Shown: positions 1-6,063 of the stretch, in pieces
Position numbering within the stretch: position 1 is the stretch's first letter
Layout: each line of letters starts with the position of its first letter
Made by a program: the position numbers and the translations under genes
Source: an uncultured Erysipelotrichaceae bacterium
GTDB taxonomy: Bacteria > Bacillota_I > Bacilli_A > Erysipelotrichales > Erysipelotrichaceae
Assembly (NCBI GenBank): GCA_934692455.1
Contig: CAKUTY010000027.1
Span: forward strand, 1 to 12,369
Reading direction: 5' to 3'
DNA length: 12,369 nucleotides
The notes under the pieces: generated by a model
The model's database searches: none
What the model was told of the DNA's origin: nothing
Seen by the model: only the letters and a program-made list of their open reading frames with translations

Positions 1-1890
1 ATCATCACAAGTGAACCCTTCATCAAGATTCTCATCTTTTTCAGCTTCCAGGATTCCTTCATCCATACTTAACGCATCAAGAACACCCAACATATCTTCA
101 GAGAACTTAGGTTCTTCAGCAATTGGCTCAGTTGGTGGAATAATATCCTTTAATCTACCAACGATACTTTCGATATCATTGCCAATATCAATAGTAGGTT
201 CTTCTTTTCTTTCTTCTACTACAAATGACTTAGATTCCTTTTCCCACTTTTCATCGATAACAGTCTCAATAGGAGGTAATATCTTCTTGAATCTTTCAAC
301 AATATCATCCAAACCATTACCAATATCGTTTGTAGGTTCTTCAACACGTTCTTCAACAACAATAGGTGCAGAAACCTTATTCCATTCCTCATCGATAACT
401 TCAGTAATCGGAGGTAGAATCTTCTCAATTCTTTCAACAATACTATCAATATCATTATCAATATCAATAGTGGGTTCTTCTTTTCTTTCCTCTACTACAA
501 ATGGCTTAGATTCCTTTTCCCATTCTTCTTCAATAACTACATCAACAGGTGGAAGAATATTCTCTAATCTTTCGACAATAGTATCGACATCATTATCAAT
601 ATCATTTGTAGCTTCTTCTATTCTTGGTTCAACAACAATATCTTCAGCATTATCGGTAGATGGAAGAATATCATCTAATCTATCAGCATCATTGTCTACA
701 TCGTTTGTAGTTTCTTCAACAACAATAGAATCATTATCATCTTTTACATCTTCACCAACTACTTCTTCGTCTTTAGACATATTAGTAGGTGAAAGAATGT
801 TTTCTAACCCTTCTGTAGCATCGTCAATTTTTTCTTCAACAGGTTCTTCTTCAATCAACACATCAATAGGTCTTAGAAGATCTTCTAAATCAACATCAGG
901 CTCTTCCTCTAATTCAGCAAGCTCCTCTTCATTGATTTCTTCATATTCATCAACACGCTTAAAGACACCATCCAATAAAGAATCATTATTAGGATTTAAT
1001 TCCTCATATTCAACTTCATCCAAACCTGAACATAAAGATTCGAATTCAGCAAATTCCTCATCTTTATTATCTTCTTCTTTTATTTCATCGTTCTCTTCAT
1101 CAACACCAACATTTTTAAGTACATCAAAAGAATCGATTACTTCATCTAATTTAACTTCCTTTTCCTCAGACTTATTTGTATTAGTAAAAAATTCTGAAAT
1201 TGTATCTCTAATTAATTGCTTAATCTCTTCAGCTTTTAAGCTATTGTCTTTTTCAATTTCATCATCTTCATCAACAGTTTCTTCATCTAAATCCAAAGTC
1301 TCATCAGCAACTGGTTCCTCTTCGGTTTTAGTTTCTGATTCAAATTCAGTCTCAATATCCACAAAAGGATTCAATACAGGCTCCTCAACCTTGATATTCT
1401 CATTGGCTATGATTTCAGAAAAAAGCGAATCCAATTCTTCATTATCGCTACCAGGAACTTCAATCTTCTTGTTGTCCTCGATATACGATTCATTCGCAGC
1501 CCTAGCAATTTGAGTCTCAAAATCATTTGTTTCCTCAAACTTAGAAGGTTCTCTTAAAATAGAAATAAGATGATTCACCATCTCCTCATCTTTTTCATCA
1601 TTTTCTTTTTTGAAATCAACATTAAAAATATCGTTGAATTCATCAATCATCTTAGAAGAATCATTGATAAAATCATTAAAAGCCTCTCTACCCGCATTAA
1701 TTAAATCATTAGACTTATCTTGAACACCACCAAAAGATGAGCCTAAACGATTTCCTAGCTCACTTTTAATCTTATCCAAATCAATTTCATCTAATTCTTT
1801 TATCTCTTCACTGTTATCCTTAATTTGTTTTTTCAAATAATCAGCAGCTGAAGAAACAAAACCTAATAGAGCAATATTCTTATCTTCCAT
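1..1890 (-). CDS. Large acidic repeat protein of unknown function (C-terminus beyond the window)
   Basis: Reading the minus strand from an ATG at 1890 gives 630 codons without a stop up to the window edge, so the gene is cut at its 3' end. I do not recognise the protein. No signal peptide or membrane segment is visible, so it is probably cytoplasmic. Residues 1-95 form a less acidic, helix-prone head with a Gly/Ser patch near 46-55. From about residue 96 it is dominated by Glu and Asp and probably partly disordered or extended. From about 335 onward degenerate copies of an 'ILPP'-containing unit appear, becoming regular 46-residue repeats at 428-473, 474-519 and 520-565, with a fourth truncated copy from 566. 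Only two cysteines are present (287 and 628). The start lies 2 bases after the trmR stop and has no clear Shine-Dalgarno, so translational coupling to trmR is likely. The frame is supported by its unbroken length, repeats conserved at the protein level, and close packing with the upstream gene. A structural, adhesive or division-scaffold role would be guesswork. Confidence 0.88.
   Translation of the reverse strand, partial: MEDKNIALLGFVSSAADYLKKQIKDNSEEIKELDEIDLDKIKSELGNRLGSSFGGVQDKSNDLINAGREAFNDFINDSSKMIDEFNDIFNVDFKKENDEKDEEMVNHLISILREPSKFEETNDFETQIARAANESYIEDNKKIEVPGSDNEELDSLFSEIIANENIKVEEPVLNPFVDIETEFESETKTEEEPVADETLDLDEETVDEDDEIEKDNSLKAEEIKQLIRDTISEFFTNTNKSEEKEVKLDEVIDSFDVLKNVGVDEENDEIKEEDNKDEEFAEFESLCSGLDEVEYEELNPNNDSLLDGVFKRVDEYEEINEEELAELEEEPDVDLEDLLRPIDVLIEEEPVEEKIDDATEGLENILSPTNMSKDEEVVGEDVKDDNDSIVVEETTNDVDNDADRLDDILPSTDNAEDIVVEPRIEEATNDIDNDVDTIVERLENILPPVDVVIEEEWEKESKPFVVEERKEEPTIDIDNDIDSIVERIEKILPPITEVIDEEWNKVSAPIVVEERVEEPTNDIGNGLDDIVERFKKILPPIETVIDEKWEKESKSFVVEERKEEPTIDIGNDIESIVGRLKDIIPPTEPIAEEPKFSEDMLGVLDALSMDEGILEAEKDENLDEGFTCDD
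139..711 (-). repeat. Tandem 138-bp (46-residue) coding repeats with alternating two-unit pattern
   Basis: Three full units lie at 472-609, 334-471 and 196-333, each exactly 138 bp. A shortened 34-residue copy lies upstream at 610-711 and a truncated copy downstream, about 139-195. The shared protein pattern is an Asp/Asn-rich start, then IVER, ILPP, VIDE-x-W and VVEER-x-EEP. Units one and three resemble each other more than unit two: bases 472-523 and 196-247 agree at 48 of 52 positions. The second and fourth units share their opening residues (TIDI). This points to duplication of a 276-bp pair. The repeats are coding, in frame and contiguous, with no spacers. Confidence 0.9.
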
Positions 1891-1892
1891 AT

Positions 1893-2471
1893 TTATTTTT
1901 TAATAGCTATTAAGATGCCATCTCCGATTTCATCATGCATTATTATATCAAAACGCTCATCATTTACCATAAAATACCGGAAATTAACGATTTTTTTAAG
2001 CATAGAACGTAGACTTCTACTCTCAATTTCATCAATTTTGTATATCAAACCATGGAAAATCATATTGTCATAAATAAAGACGCCACCTTTTTTTAAATTA
2101 TTATAAAATTGCTCAGTATACTTACCATATTGAGCCTTAGCAGCATCCACAAAAATCAAATCATACATCTTATCAGTCTTAAACTCTTCAATAGGCATAA
2201 AATGAACATCAATTTGATTATCAAAACCGTTATCTTTAATATTCACAACAGCCTGTTTATACATATCCTCATTACGCTCAATCGTATCGATATGTATACC
2301 TTTGTCAAGACTTGCCATATGCATACTTGAATAACCAACAGCAGTACCAAGCTCAAGAATATCCTTAGCACCTGTAACCTCAACTGTCTTTAGCACAAAC
2401 AAGAGCCCATCATCTTTAATAATGGGCACCTTGTCTTCTAAAGCTTTTGTCTTTACTTCATCAATTATCAT
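1893..2471 (-). CDS. trmR: tRNA 5-hydroxyuridine O-methyltransferase (TrmR/YrrM family)
   Basis: A 192-residue SAM-dependent O-methyltransferase of the metal-dependent catechol-OMT-like fold. The SAM-binding motif I (ILELGTAVGYSS) is at 38-49, the acidic residue after strand 2 is E65 (in TIERNE), FVDAAKAQY is at 107-115, and D135/N136 complete the usual metal site with D109. The C-terminus (GDGILIAIKK) also fits Bacillus TrmR. In B. subtilis TrmR methylates 5-hydroxyuridine at the wobble position (U34) of tRNA, giving 5-methoxyuridine; the assignment here is from motifs and overall resemblance. It is about 25 residues shorter than the Bacillus protein, mostly at the N-terminus. Its ATG overlaps the pgcA stop by one base (TAATG) and no strong ribosome site precedes it, so it is probably translated by coupling. 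The hydroxylation partners usually near trmR (the yrrN/yrrO peptidase-family genes) are not in this window. A small-molecule catechol-type OMT is the alternative. Confidence 0.75.
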   Translation of the reverse strand: MIIDEVKTKALEDKVPIIKDDGLLFVLKTVEVTGAKDILELGTAVGYSSMHMASLDKGIHIDTIERNEDMYKQAVVNIKDNGFDNQIDVHFMPIEEFKTDKMYDLIFVDAAKAQYGKYTEQFYNNLKKGGVFIYDNMIFHGLIYKIDEIESRSLRSMLKKIVNFRYFMVNDERFDIIMHDEIGDGILIAIKK

Positions 2472-4153
2472 TACTTAATAATTTCACTCATGATCTTCTT
2501 GAAATCATCACACTTCTTAACAGCAGCATCATAAGTAGCATCCTTAGTAGATAAGTAAATCTTACACTTAGGCTCTGTACCACTAGGTCTAATAGCGATA
2601 AATGAGCCATCTTCTAAGTAATACTTAATCGCATCAGTAACATCGAAACCTGTTAAATCCTCTACTCTACCATCACTGTAAGTAGTTTTTTGAGTCTTAT
2701 AATCTTCAATCTTAACAGTCTTATAGCCATCAATACTAAATGGATTCTCACGGATATTCTTCATGATAGCAGCCAACTTCTCAGCCCCATCAGCACCTGG
2801 AAGCATAATAGACATTTGAGCATCAAAATATGCACCAACCTTATCAAAAATACCCAATAAAACATCATACAATGTCTTACCTTGATTATGATAATATACA
2901 GCTTCTTCAGCCAACATCATACAAGCCTGAGTAGCATCTTTATCTCTTACAAATGGTTTAATCAAAGAACCATAAGATTCTTCATAACCAAAGACATAAG
3001 TCTTCTTACCATTCTCTTCATATTGTTTAACCTTATTACCAATAAACTTGAAACCAGTCAAAGTCTTCTCACACTCTACACCATAGTAGTTTGCGACAGC
3101 CTCACCAATATCACTAGTAACAATTGTATTAAACATAACAGGATTATTAACTTCCATGCCTAATTCTTTTCTTGTACTTAAGATATATTCAAGAAGAAGA
3201 GCCCCAGTTTGGTTACCATTAAATACATGATAATCGCCATCCTTTTTAACGCCTACACCCATTCTATCGCCATCAGGATCACAAACTAACAATAAGTCCG
3301 CATCGAGCTTTCTAGCTAATTCAATAACACCCTCATATGCACCTGCTTCTTCAGGGTTTGGAGTCTTAGTATTAGGGAAATCGCCATCAGGAATGGCTTG
3401 TTCCTCCACTACATAAACATCAAAACCAGCTCTTTTTAAAGTTTCTCTAACTGGAATATTACTTGCGCCATGTTCAGGAGAGAAAACAATCTTAAGTTTA
3501 TCTTTATTAGGAAGATCCTTTCTTAAAGAAATGCTCATCACTTCCTTATAGTAAGCTTCATCAACTTCAGTATTAACAATATTGATTAAACTCTTATCAT
3601 AATCACCAATTGTAATAGAAAGTGGATCCTCAATCTTATTAACTTCGTTGGTTACCTTTTCAGCCAGCTCAGGAATAAGTTGACAACCAGTCTCATCATA
3701 CAATTTATAACCATTATATTGTTTAGGATTATGAGAAGCAGTAATCATAATACCGCCATCACACTTAAAATATCTAGTCGCAAAAGACAATTCAGGAGTG
3801 GGTCTTAATGAATCAAACAAGTAAGTCTTAATACCCTTGCTAGCTAAAAGAGCAGCACAATCATAAGCATAATCCTTTGAATTATGACGATTATCATAAC
3901 CAATTGCGACGCCATCTTTATTATTAGCATTTAAGTAATTCGCAAAACCTAAAGTAGCCTTTCTAATTGTATAAATATTAATACGATCAGTACCAACGCC
4001 CATGACACCACGCATACCTGCGGTACCAAACTTAATATTTGTATAGAAAGCATTCTCGATATCCTTTTCAGACATCTTCAACATTTCTTCTCTAGACTTT
4101 GCATCTAAATTAGGATGATTCAACCAATTATTATAAGTATCTTTATATGACAT
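2471..4153 (-). CDS. pgcA: Phosphoglucomutase / phosphomannomutase (alpha-D-phosphohexomutase family)
   Basis: Interconverts glucose-1-phosphate and glucose-6-phosphate, feeding UDP-glucose, glycolipid and wall polymer synthesis in the cytoplasm. It has 560 residues, close to the roughly 580 of B. subtilis PgcA, with all four active-site loops. These are the phosphoserine loop TASHNP (phosphoserine S140), the metal loop DPDGDR (292-297), the sugar-selecting loop GYEESYG (389-395) and the phosphate-binding loop RPSGTEP (522-528). The GTAGMRG motif near 43-49 is typical of the PgcA-like subgroup. An in-frame ATG at 4159 also exists, but the ribosome site AAGGG at 4161-4165 is 7 bases from the ATG at 4153 and only 1 from the upstream one, so 4153 is preferred. 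The gene follows a hairpin after ptsH and overlaps trmR by one base. Specificity for glucose rather than mannose is inferred from the family. Confidence 0.93.
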   Translation of the reverse strand: MSYKDTYNNWLNHPNLDAKSREEMLKMSEKDIENAFYTNIKFGTAGMRGVMGVGTDRINIYTIRKATLGFANYLNANNKDGVAIGYDNRHNSKDYAYDCAALLASKGIKTYLFDSLRPTPELSFATRYFKCDGGIMITASHNPKQYNGYKLYDETGCQLIPELAEKVTNEVNKIEDPLSITIGDYDKSLINIVNTEVDEAYYKEVMSISLRKDLPNKDKLKIVFSPEHGASNIPVRETLKRAGFDVYVVEEQAIPDGDFPNTKTPNPEEAGAYEGVIELARKLDADLLLVCDPDGDRMGVGVKKDGDYHVFNGNQTGALLLEYILSTRKELGMEVNNPVMFNTIVTSDIGEAVANYYGVECEKTLTGFKFIGNKVKQYEENGKKTYVFGYEESYGSLIKPFVRDKDATQACMMLAEEAVYYHNQGKTLYDVLLGIFDKVGAYFDAQMSIMLPGADGAEKLAAIMKNIRENPFSIDGYKTVKIEDYKTQKTTYSDGRVEDLTGFDVTDAIKYYLEDGSFIAIRPSGTEPKCKIYLSTKDATYDAAVKKCDDFKKIMSEIIK

Positions 4154-4160
4154 ATTCATT

Positions 4161-4165
4161 CCCTT
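4161..4165 (-). promoter_or_regulatory. Ribosome binding site deciding the pgcA start
   Basis: The minus strand reads AAGGG followed by 7 bases and then the ATG at 4153. The ATG two codons upstream would leave only 1 base of spacing. The same bases lie about 10 nucleotides after the arm of the ptsH-pgcA hairpin. Confidence 0.65.
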
Positions 4166-4170
4166 CTAGT

Positions 4171-4201
4171 TTTAAAATAGAGAAGCATCAGCTTCTCTAT
4201 T
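4171..4201 (-). terminator. Perfect 11-bp hairpin between ptsH and pgcA, probable intrinsic terminator
   Basis: Arms at 4176-4186 and 4191-4201 are perfectly complementary over 11 bp around a 4-base loop (4187-4190). On the minus strand the stem runs into a short TTTT run and then an A-run. The U-tract is weak, so termination may be partial, letting ptsH transcripts read into pgcA. Because only about 10 bases separate the stem from the pgcA ribosome site, no separate pgcA promoter fits downstream of it. Confidence 0.7.
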
Positions 4202-4229
4202 CATAATTATTCTTTATTATTAGTTTAGA

Positions 4230-4496
4230 TTAAGCTATAACCTTTTGAGCCTTCAAAATATCTTCGATTTGCTTGATAGCTTCTTCTTCATCCTCACCAT
4301 CACAGCTGATTGTAATCTCTGATTGAGTAGGGATACCTAAAGACATAACACCCATTATTGACTTCATATTAACAGTCTTACCATTATAAGCAACCTTAAC
4401 TTCGCTCTTGAACTTGCTAGCAGCATTAACAGCTACAGTAGCAGGACGAGCATGAAGACCAACTGGATCTACAACTAATACACTAATTTCTTTCAT
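4230..4496 (-). CDS. ptsH: Phosphocarrier protein HPr of the sugar phosphotransferase system
   Basis: An 88-residue HPr, the usual length. It accepts a phosphate from enzyme I on His15 (in GLHARPAT, residues 13-20) and passes it to sugar-specific enzyme IIA proteins in the cytoplasm. Ser46 lies in the conserved NMKSIMGVM segment (43-51), the site phosphorylated by HPr kinase in Bacillota. P-Ser-HPr is the partner of CcpA in carbon catabolite repression. The gene stands alone: ptsI is not adjacent, unlike the common ptsHI operon, so enzyme I must be elsewhere. It has its own promoter at 4528-4556 and a ribosome site AAGGAG at 4509-4514, with a rather long 12-base A/T spacer before the ATG. A hairpin follows at 4176-4201. 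Confidence 0.97.
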   Translation of the reverse strand: MKEISVLVVDPVGLHARPATVAVNAASKFKSEVKVAYNGKTVNMKSIMGVMSLGIPTQSEITISCDGEDEEEAIKQIEDILKAQKVIA

Positions 4497-4508
4497 TTTT
4501 AAAAAAAT

Positions 4509-4514
4509 CTCCTT
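4509..4514 (-). promoter_or_regulatory. ptsH ribosome binding site with long spacer
   Basis: AAGGAG on the minus strand, 12 bases before the ATG at 4496. The spacer is almost entirely A and T. This is longer than the other clear sites in the window (5-8 bases), but no alternative start codon lies closer. Confidence 0.7.
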
Positions 4515-4527
4515 TTCAATTACTTCT

Positions 4528-4556
4528 ATTTTAAATCTTGAGAAAGCGCTTTACAA
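4528..4556 (-). promoter_or_regulatory. Predicted sigma-A promoter of ptsH
   Basis: On the minus strand, TTGTAA (4551-4556) and TAAAAT (4528-4533) are separated by exactly 17 bases. They match the vegetative -35 (4 of 6) and -10 (5 of 6) consensus. The expected transcription start is near 4521, giving a leader of about 25 bases that contains the ribosome site. It begins 12 bases after the rlmH stop, and I see no terminator between rlmH and ptsH. Confidence 0.65.
4542..4552 (-). promoter_or_regulatory. Candidate CcpA operator (cre-like palindrome) inside the ptsH promoter
   Basis: The minus strand reads AAAGCGCTTTC, containing the perfect 10-base palindrome AAAGCGCTTT (4543-4552). This matches the central part of the cre consensus, but the outer bases (TG before, final A after) do not match. 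It lies in the -35/-10 spacer and overlaps the edge of the -35 box, so a bound repressor would block RNA polymerase. Assignment to CcpA is inference from the motif and from HPr being CcpA's co-effector. Confidence 0.5.
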
Positions 4557-4567
4557 TAGTTTTTAGA

Positions 4568-5026
4568 TTATTTATGATAAGTTTCATGATTTAAAATCTT
4601 AAAACAACGATAAATTTGTTCAAGAATAATAAGACGCGTCATTTGATGCAAGAAAGTCATATCCGAAAGTTTCAGCCTATAATTAGCACGCTTCCTAACT
4701 TCTTCTCCAAAGCCCAAAGAACCACCTATCACAAAAGTAATTTTTGAATAAGACACAAACAACTTATCTATTTTATTCGCAAAAGATACAGAATCCAAAG
4801 ACTCACCATGCAAATCCAAAAGAATTACATAATCATCCTTATCTATCTTAGACATAATTCTAGAAGCTTCAATATCAAGAACTTCCTTCTCATTATCTCT
4901 AATTGGTTCATCCTTAACCTCAATTACCTCTAACTTATGATACTTTTGAATTCTCTTTTGATAATCATCAATCAAAGCCTTAAGCGAAGCATCCTTAACT
5001 TTACCAACACATATTAGTTTAAGCAT
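4568..5026 (-). CDS. rlmH: 23S rRNA pseudouridine-1915 N3-methyltransferase RlmH
   Basis: A 152-residue SPOUT-fold methyltransferase, close to the roughly 159 of Staphylococcus and Bacillus homologues. It methylates pseudouridine 1915 (E. coli numbering) of 23S rRNA in helix 69 of assembled ribosomes, using SAM. The knot region is visible as FVIGGSLGFG (98-107), followed by MTFLHQMTRLIILEQIYR (123-140) and the C-terminal YHK. The usual TFPHQ is TFLHQ here, a minor substitution. A TTG at 5029 is a possible start, but the ribosome site at 5033-5038 is 6 bases from the ATG at 5026 and only 3 from the TTG, and homologues begin at this Met. The start overlaps the end of the upstream protease gene by 8 bases. 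The order HtrA-like protease then rlmH is also seen in Bacillus. Confidence 0.96.
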   Translation of the reverse strand: MLKLICVGKVKDASLKALIDDYQKRIQKYHKLEVIEVKDEPIRDNEKEVLDIEASRIMSKIDKDDYVILLDLHGESLDSVSFANKIDKLFVSYSKITFVIGGSLGFGEEVRKRANYRLKLSDMTFLHQMTRLIILEQIYRCFKILNHETYHK

Positions 5027-6062
5027 CAATCACTCCCTGTAACTTGATCTTTTCACCATTTCTTATAATCTCAAAAGTAAAATTTAATTCTTCAGAATAC
5101 ATCAAACTCAACAGAGAATTACTATCAACTAGTTTTACATCATTAATCTTTGTAATAACATCAGCCTTAAGAATACCTATTTTAGAAGCGAAACTAAAAG
5201 GCAACACTTCACTAACATAATAACCGTCACTTAAATCAACATTGATATTCAAACTATTAACTTCATAATTCTCTAAGTCTTTAATATACTTACCCTTAAA
5301 CCCAAAATTAACACGTCTATAAGATAAGTTATTATATAAACAATCTAAGACTTTTTTAAGTTCATCACCAGTTAACGCAAAAGTGATATCATCATCCTGC
5401 ATCAAAATGCTACCAACCAGTTCGCCATTCATATTAAGTACAGGAGCACCACTATAACCATTAGTGAAATCACCACTTAATTGAATCAAACCTAGATAAT
5501 ATTCATAATTTTCTTCATTAAAAGATATTTGATTCTTGATTTCCTGATAATTCTTAGAAACCATTCCAAACTTGTTAGAAAAAGCATAATCCATAGAATT
5601 ATTAGTACCAATGCTAAGAACAAATTCGCCATCTTTTAATAATGTACTATCGCCAAACTTTAATTCTTGGACATCGAAAGGAAAATCACATTCAAGCAAG
5701 GCTACATCCGCAAACAAATCGCTGCCATATACCTTGCCATTTACCTTAACGCCATTATTAAAAGTAACATTAGCATTTTCACTTTCACTTATCCCGTGAA
5801 AAGAAGTAGCTACATAAACTAAATCATCTTTTTTCTTGTAAATAAAGCCACTTGATACCTTACCGTTTTGTTCAACCGCCACCATAGAAGACTTAGTATT
5901 TTTTATAACTTCACTAAAATCAGTAGAAAAACCAGTAACCCTAACTTCTTCGATATTAGTACCATTACTATCATTGTTGTTATTTGAAATAGCAATAGAA
6001 CTAACTATCAATAGCCAAATAAAAGTGATAGAAAAAAGACAAATTATTACATTCTTTCGCAT
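5019..6062 (-). CDS. Membrane-anchored trypsin-like serine protease with PDZ domain (HtrA/DegP-like)
   Basis: 347 residues. Residues 7-27 form a hydrophobic signal-anchor, followed by an Asn/Ser-rich linker, so the rest should lie outside the membrane. The protease domain (about 50-245) keeps a plausible triad: H89 in TSFHGI, D119 in ADVALL and S204 in GYSGAPVLN. These contexts diverge from the usual HtrA NNHV, DLAV and GNSGGP. A PDZ-like domain follows at about 255-345 (GYYVSEVLPFSFASKIGI, then DVITKINDVKL). HtrA-family proteins degrade or refold damaged envelope proteins. The neighbours (a secreted M23 peptidase before, rlmH after) match the htrC/yyxA-rlmH arrangement of Bacillus. The ribosome site GGAG (6068-6071) is 5 bases from the ATG, and only one base separates it from the upstream stop. 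Activity is likely but not certain given the divergent motifs; a regulatory protease is an alternative. Confidence 0.88.
   Translation of the reverse strand: MRKNVIICLFSITFIWLLIVSSIAISNNNNDSNGTNIEEVRVTGFSTDFSEVIKNTKSSMVAVEQNGKVSSGFIYKKKDDLVYVATSFHGISESENANVTFNNGVKVNGKVYGSDLFADVALLECDFPFDVQELKFGDSTLLKDGEFVLSIGTNNSMDYAFSNKFGMVSKNYQEIKNQISFNEENYEYYLGLIQLSGDFTNGYSGAPVLNMNGELVGSILMQDDDITFALTGDELKKVLDCLYNNLSYRRVNFGFKGKYIKDLENYEVNSLNINVDLSDGYYVSEVLPFSFASKIGILKADVITKINDVKLVDSNSLLSLMYSEELNFTFEIIRNGEKIKLQGVIDA
5033..5038 (-). promoter_or_regulatory. Ribosome binding site deciding the rlmH start
   Basis: AGGGAG on the minus strand, 6 bases before the ATG at 5026, lying inside the end of the upstream protease gene. 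The spacing argues against the in-frame TTG three bases upstream of the ATG. Confidence 0.7.
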
Positions 6063-6063
6063 A

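Noticed and set aside
219..467. 82-codon minus-strand frame within the repeat region
   Set aside because: It lies out of frame inside the acidic gene and owes its length to the repeats. The overlapping frame is much longer and keeps the repeat pattern at the protein level.
139..711. CRISPR array or non-coding tandem repeat
   Set aside because: The units are 138 bp, contiguous, without spacers, and conserved as protein in one open frame.
11..1513. 500-codon plus-strand open frame, very Ser-rich
   Set aside because: It lies antisense to the 630-codon acidic frame. Its Ser/Thr runs are what GAA, GAT and ATT codons give when read from the other strand out of frame. It has no family resemblance, and every other gene in the window is on the minus strand.
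4154..4159. Upstream ATG for pgcA
   Set aside because: Only one base would separate it from the AAGGG ribosome site; the ATG at 4153 has a normal 7-base spacing.
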